Shown here: positions 36,210 through 40,269 of the stretch, one piece after another | Position numbering within the stretch: the stretch's first letter is position 1 | Layout: every line of letters begins with the position of its first letter | DNA from: Longimicrobiaceae bacterium | GTDB lineage: Bacteria > Gemmatimonadota > Gemmatimonadetes > Longimicrobiales > Longimicrobiaceae | Assembly: GCA_035936415.1 (NCBI GenBank) | Contig: DASYWD010000144.1 | Coordinates: 1 to 40,269, forward strand | DNA length: 40,269 bases | Direction: 5' to 3' | Program-made: the position numbers and the translations under genes | Notes under the pieces: model-generated | What the model saw: the letters and a program-made list of their open reading frames with translations, nothing else | The model's database searches: none | What the model was told of the DNA's origin: nothing

Positions 36210-38057
36210 CTACTCCCTGGCCTTCTCCCGCGCGATCCAGGCGCGCACGTTCGCCTCCAGCACGTCGAGCGGGATGGCACCGCTGCCGAGCACCACGTCG
36301 TGGAAGGCGCGCAGGTCGAAGTCGCCGCCCAGCTCCCGCTCCGCCAGGCTGCGGAGCTCGCGGATCTTGAGCTGCCCCATCTTGTAGCCCAGCGCCTGCC
36401 CGGGCCAGGCGATGTAGCGGTCCACCTCGTTGGTGATGTTGAGCAGCGTCAGCCCGGTGTTGGCGGCCATGTAGTCGATGGCCTGCTGCCGCCTCCACCC
36501 CTTGTCGTGGATCCCGGTGTCCACCACCAGCCGTGTGGCGCGCCAGGCGTCGTACGTCAGGTGCCCGAAGTAGCTGTACGGGTCCTGGTAGAAGCCCACC
36601 TCCTTCCCCAGGCTCTCCGAGTACAGCGCCCACCCCTCCACGAAGGCGGTGAAGCCGGCGGTCCGCCGGAAGTTCGGCACGTCGGGGAGCTCCTGCGCCA
36701 GCGCGATCTGCAGGTGGTGTCCCGGTACCGCCTCGTGGAAGGAGAGCGACTCCACCTCGTACAGCGGCCGGCTCTTCAGGTCGTGCACGTTCACGAAGTA
36801 CGCCCCCGCGCGGGTCCCGTCCGGGCTCCCGGGCATGTAGTACGCCGTGGTGGTGCGCGGGGCGATGTAGTCCGGGATCTGCTTGATGCCGTACGGCAGC
36901 CGCGGGAGCCGCCCGAAGAGCCTGGGCAGCTCGCCGTCCATCCGCTTCAGCACCAGCGAAGTGTACCGGAGCAGCTCCTCCGGGCTCTCCGCGTAGAAGC
37001 GTGGGTCGGTGCGGAGGAACTGGACGAACTCCGGGAAGGTGCCGCGGAAGCCGGTGGAGCGCATCACCGAGTCCATCTCCGCGCGGATGCGCGCCACCTC
37101 CGCCAGCCCTACCTGGTGGATCTGGTCGGGCGTGAGGTCCAGCGTGGTGAAATTGCGCGCGCGGGCGGCGTAGAAGGCACGCCCGTTCGGCAGCTCGGAG
37201 GCGCCGATGGTGGTCCGCGCGGCGGGGACGTACTCGCGCCGCATGAACTCCAGGAAGTCGCGGTACCCCGGCACGACGGAGGTCGCGATGGCGTCTCGCC
37301 CGGCCCGCTCCAGCCGCGCCCGCGCGCTGTCCGGCACGCCGGCCGGGAAGCGGGTGAAGGGCCGGTAGAGGAGGCTCTTCGAGGGGTCGTCCACGATGTG
37401 CGGCGTGAGCGACTCGTCGATCCCCTGCACCGAGATCCGCGGGAGCACCATCCCCTGCCGGATCCCCTCGCGCATCAGCTCCACGTGCTGCCCGGCGTAG
37501 GCGCGGAACGCGCGCAGCCGGGCGACGTAGTTCTCGTAGTCCTCCACCGTTGCGAGGGGGACGCGCTCCGGCAGGTCCGGAAAGGAGGTATGGAACCCCT
37601 CGCGGTTGGTGATGGGGATCAGGTAGCCGCGGAACTCCGCCGCGGCGAGCCCGTTCTCGCGGATGCGCCGGAAGACGTCGTAGTTCACGGCGTCCTCGGG
37701 CGGGAGCGAGTCGCGGGGGATGGCGAGCAGCCGCGCCAGCGCGGCGCGGTCCGCCTCCAGCGAGCGCTGCTGGTCCGCGAGCCCCACCGAGGGGAGGCGG
37801 TCGTTGTAGCGCCGGTCCCCGAAGCCGGTGGCGGTGAGCGGGCTCTCGCGCAGCGTCCGCTCCCACTCGTCCTCGAAGAGCCGCTGCAGCCGCTCGGAAG
37901 CGCTGCCCTGGGCGGCGCCCGGCGCCGCCCGGGGCGTCGGAAAGGTGGGCGGGGTGCCGGGGACGTCGGAGCGGCCGGCGGACGCACAGCCGGTGAGCGC
38001 CGCAACCGCCAGGACGAGAAGACCCAGGAGCAGGGGGGTGGAGATCCGGGTGTGCAT
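36210..38057 (-). CDS. DUF885 family lipoprotein, probable zinc metallopeptidase
   Basis: 615 residues. A signal peptide with lipobox LTGC (Cys24) follows MHTRISTP. Next is the DUF885 domain with [21 protein letters not shown], the HExxxxxHH-type motif HEAVPGHH (441-448), and [19 protein letters not shown]. The HEAVPGHH motif resembles the gluzincin (M32-like) metal-binding helix. DUF885 proteins are abundant exported proteins in Gemmatimonadota and related phyla, and some have peptidase activity. The start is clear, because the upstream in-frame extension is Arg-rich non-protein. It is probably periplasmic or on the outer membrane. Confidence 0.9.
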   Translation of the reverse strand: MHTRISTPLLLGLLVLAVAALTGCASAGRSDVPGTPPTFPTPRAAPGAAQGSASERLQRLFEDEWERTLRESPLTATGFGDRRYNDRLPSVGLADQQRSLEADRAALARLLAIPRDSLPPEDAVNYDVFRRIRENGLAAAEFRGYLIPITNREGFHTSFPDLPERVPLATVEDYENYVARLRAFRAYAGQHVELMREGIRQGMVLPRISVQGIDESLTPHIVDDPSKSLLYRPFTRFPAGVPDSARARLERAGRDAIATSVVPGYRDFLEFMRREYVPAARTTIGASELPNGRAFYAARARNFTTLDLTPDQIHQVGLAEVARIRAEMDSVMRSTGFRGTFPEFVQFLRTDPRFYAESPEELLRYTSLVLKRMDGELPRLFGRLPRLPYGIKQIPDYIAPRTTTAYYMPGSPDGTRAGAYFVNVHDLKSRPLYEVESLSFHEAVPGHHLQIALAQELPDVPNFRRTAGFTAFVEGWALYSESLGKEVGFYQDPYSYFGHLTYDAWRATRLVVDTGIHDKGWRRQQAIDYMAANTGLTLLNITNEVDRYIAWPGQALGYKMGQLKIRELRSLAERELGGDFDLRAFHDVVLGSGAIPLDVLEANVRAWIAREKARE

Positions 38058-38328
38058 CGTCGAGAACCGGGAGCTGGTTGTGGACCCGTGCCGGAGAACC
38101 GAACGCGGCGGGAACAGACGGCGCGTGGCCGTCCTCCCGCCAAACTGCCTCCCGGCCGTGCCCAGCGCAACCCACTCCCGCCCTGGAAATCGCCCTCGAA
38201 CTGCACCCTTGCCACTCGGGCAGGGCCGGCCTACCTTGATGATCCCCCGACTCCTGTCCTGCCCGCATGACCGCCGCCCGGCGGCTCTCCTCGCGATCTC
38301 TCCCTGCGAACCGTTCCTCCTCGTGTCG

Positions 38329-40221
38329 ATGAGCGCGTCTCCTCCGCACCACTCCGGCCGCGCGAACGATGGTGCGGCCCTCACTCGCCGGCGTCGTTCC
38401 ATACGGGACTGGCCCTTCGCCTGGAAGTTGCGCGGGAGCGTCGGCTTCCTCCTCGTGATCGCCGCGCTGGGCGTAGCCGGCATGCTCTCCCCGGCCCGCC
38501 GCAACCGTGCCCTGACGCACGAGCTCGCCAACCGAGAGCTGGCCGGGCTGGGTCTGGTGCTCAACATCGACCGCGACGGCTACCAGGCCGTGCTCGGGCT
38601 CAACGAGGCCGCGCACGCGCAGGATGCCGCCGAGCGGAAGCGCTGGCTGGAGTTCTACGCCGAGAATATGGGCCAGACGGAAGCGCGACTCACGAAATAC
38701 CTGGCGCTCGAGGGGCTCCCGGAGGAGCACCGCGCGCTCGCCGGGCAGGCGCTGGCGGCACGAGGGCGAATCGCTTCGCGCGGTGACGAGATCGCCGGGC
38801 GAATCGACCGTGGCGAGGCAGCCGACGACCCGGCGGCACACGCGCGCATGGCGGCCCTGGTCGCCGAGATGGACGGCTTCCGGGAGTTCCTGGGGAAGCT
38901 GGAGGATTCCCACACGGAGGCCGGCACCACGCTGACACAGGGAGCCGACCGGGCCGGCGCCGCCGCCCAGTGGACCGGCGGGCTGGCGCTCGGGGCGCTG
39001 CTGATGGCCGGGCTGGTGGTTTCGTGGATCCTCGCCCGGGCGGTGACGGATCCGGTGAGTCGAATGGCGGCCCGGGCGCGGCGGATCGCCGCCGGGGACC
39101 TGACCGGCGACGACGTGCGGGTGGACGGCGCCGACGAGATCGGTCAGATGGCGCACGCGTTCAACACCATGGCGCGCGACCTGCGCACTGTGATCTCCCA
39201 GATCCAGCGGGCCGGCACCGCCCTGGAGAGCCATGGCGGCGAGATCTTCATCCTGGCCTGGGAGACCCGCTCGGCGGTGCAGCACCTGAATGCCGCGGTG
39301 GGACAGATCACTGCAGGTGCCGAGGAGCAGGCCGGATCGGCGCAGCGCGCCTTCGCGCGGATGGAAGAGATCTCCGCCTCGGTCGGAAGCATCGCGGCCG
39401 GCGCCGAGCAGATGGCGGGCTCCATCCGCGGCTCCGTCGCGAACGCCCGGCGCGGCGGCGACACGGTAACCGAGATCGTCCGCGCGACCGCGGACGCGGG
39501 CCGCGTCGTGGGAGAGAACACCGAGCAGGTTCGGCAGCTCCGGCGCCATTCGGCGCAGATCGAGGAGTTCGTCGGGACCATCACCGGAATCGCTCGCCAG
39601 ACGAACCTCCTTGCGCTCAACGCAGCGATCGAGGCCGCCCGCGCCGGCGAGCACGGACGGGGCTTCGCGGTGGTGGCCGACGAGGTCCGCAAACTTGCCG
39701 AGGGGGCGACGCAGGCCGCCGCCCGCACGGTGGACGTCGTGGGGGAGATGAAGCGTGCGATCGACGACGCGGTCGGGGCGATAGAGCGGAGCGCCGCCGA
39801 GGTGGAGGGGACAACGGGTCGCGCCCACCAGGTCGGCGAGGCGCTGGAGGGGATCTTCCTCGCGCTCGAAGCGGGTGAGCGCCTGATCCACGTGCTCACC
39901 GCGGATACGAGGCAGATCTCCGGCCGCGTGCGGGAGACTACCGAGGTGCTGGCGGACGTGGCCGCAGTGGCCGAGGAGAACGCTGCATCCGCCGAGGAGA
40001 TGACGGCCCTGGCCGAGCAGCTCGAGGGAACGATGGGGACGGTCGCCGGCCTCGCCGGGGCCTCCGACGACGGGGAGGCCCCCCGGGAGGCGGACCCGGC
40101 CGAGTCGTTGACCGCGCTGGCGGCCCGCCTGCGGCAGCTCGTGGCACACTTCCGGGTGGAGGAGACGGACGCCTCCTCTTCCGGGGGGTCGGGCGCGACG
40201 AGGGCGGGAGTGGGCGCCTGA
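38329..40221 (+). CDS. Methyl-accepting chemotaxis protein
   Basis: 630 residues from the ATG at 38329. Membrane segment 1 is at about 38-55, a periplasmic helical bundle (56-214) follows, membrane segment 2 is at about 216-237, and a HAMP domain is at about 235-288 ([18 protein letters not shown]...[14 protein letters not shown]). The signalling domain has the invariant tip [20 protein letters not shown] (421-440) followed by [16 protein letters not shown], which contacts CheA/CheW. The ligand domain is a four-helix type without a recognisable sensor fold. No che genes are nearby, and there is no C-terminal pentapeptide for CheR. The ligand is unknown. Confidence 0.95.
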   Translation: MSASPPHHSGRANDGAALTRRRRSIRDWPFAWKLRGSVGFLLVIAALGVAGMLSPARRNRALTHELANRELAGLGLVLNIDRDGYQAVLGLNEAAHAQDAAERKRWLEFYAENMGQTEARLTKYLALEGLPEEHRALAGQALAARGRIASRGDEIAGRIDRGEAADDPAAHARMAALVAEMDGFREFLGKLEDSHTEAGTTLTQGADRAGAAAQWTGGLALGALLMAGLVVSWILARAVTDPVSRMAARARRIAAGDLTGDDVRVDGADEIGQMAHAFNTMARDLRTVISQIQRAGTALESHGGEIFILAWETRSAVQHLNAAVGQITAGAEEQAGSAQRAFARMEEISASVGSIAAGAEQMAGSIRGSVANARRGGDTVTEIVRATADAGRVVGENTEQVRQLRRHSAQIEEFVGTITGIARQTNLLALNAAIEAARAGEHGRGFAVVADEVRKLAEGATQAAARTVDVVGEMKRAIDDAVGAIERSAAEVEGTTGRAHQVGEALEGIFLALEAGERLIHVLTADTRQISGRVRETTEVLADVAAVAEENAASAEEMTALAEQLEGTMGTVAGLAGASDDGEAPREADPAESLTALAARLRQLVAHFRVEETDASSSGGSGATRAGVGA

Positions 40222-40269
40222 GGCAGGGTCCGCCATACAGGGAGCGGGGTCCGTCGGAACGCGACGGAC

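Noticed and set aside
35623-40236. Very long open frame on the minus strand (over 1500 codons)
   Set aside because: It runs antisense to the chemotaxis gene and out of frame with the DUF885 gene, has Arg/Pro-rich composition and no domain; it is an artefact of high GC.

Overview
The window is high-GC bacterial DNA carrying chromosomal housekeeping genes together with two catabolic blocks and several toxin-antitoxin pieces. The mix suggests a Gemmatimonadota bacterium, probably near Longimicrobiaceae: many Uma2-family genes, TolB/TPR membrane proteins, lipoproteins with Ig-like folds, a HrcA/CIRCE-type groESL, and E. coli-like -35 boxes with looser -10 boxes. This is inference from gene style; no rRNA or other phylogenetic marker RNA lies in the window.

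Layout. 1-3.9 kb (minus strand): thrS, infC, rpmI, rplT. thrS is preceded by what reads as a complete ribosome-mediated attenuator: promoter, Thr-rich leader peptide, competing stems and terminator. infC has its own promoter, a leader terminator and an AUC start. 3.9-6 kb: an exported subtilisin-like lipoprotein and a relic of a PIN-domain toxin. 6-9.3 kb (minus): groES-groEL with a CIRCE operator, then ribonuclease Z and a structured intergenic repeat. 9.3-13.4 kb (minus): a B12-binding mutase small subunit, an acyl-CoA carboxyltransferase, a Uma2 protein and an AtuA-like protein. 13.4-14.9 kb (minus): a methyltransferase and a HAD hydrolase.

15-22.1 kb (plus): a seven-gene operon in which every junction is a 4-base ATGA or GTGA overlap. 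It encodes the three subunits of a xanthine-dehydrogenase-family molybdenum hydroxylase, a CoxG-like protein, a metal-dependent cyclase-family hydrolase, a PilZ protein and an amidase. The order suggests hydroxylation, ring opening and deamidation of a cyclic amide or N-heterocycle. A DoxX-like membrane protein follows.

22.9-29.2 kb (minus): an ACSF3/MatB-like (methyl)malonyl-CoA synthetase, a HicB antitoxin with an internally deleted HicA, a second Uma2 protein, the large subunit of a B12-dependent acyl-CoA mutase with its MeaB chaperone, and a RES/Xre toxin-antitoxin pair. The mutase large subunit has no cobalamin domain. The missing domain is probably the separate small subunit 12 kb away, and two active-site residues look like isobutyryl-CoA mutase rather than methylmalonyl-CoA mutase. 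29.2-40.2 kb: a DUF4153 membrane protein, a TolB/TPR membrane protein, a large lipoprotein, a small transthyretin-like protein, a DUF885 lipoprotein peptidase and a methyl-accepting chemotaxis protein.

No tRNA, rRNA, CRISPR array, insertion sequence or phage gene was seen.
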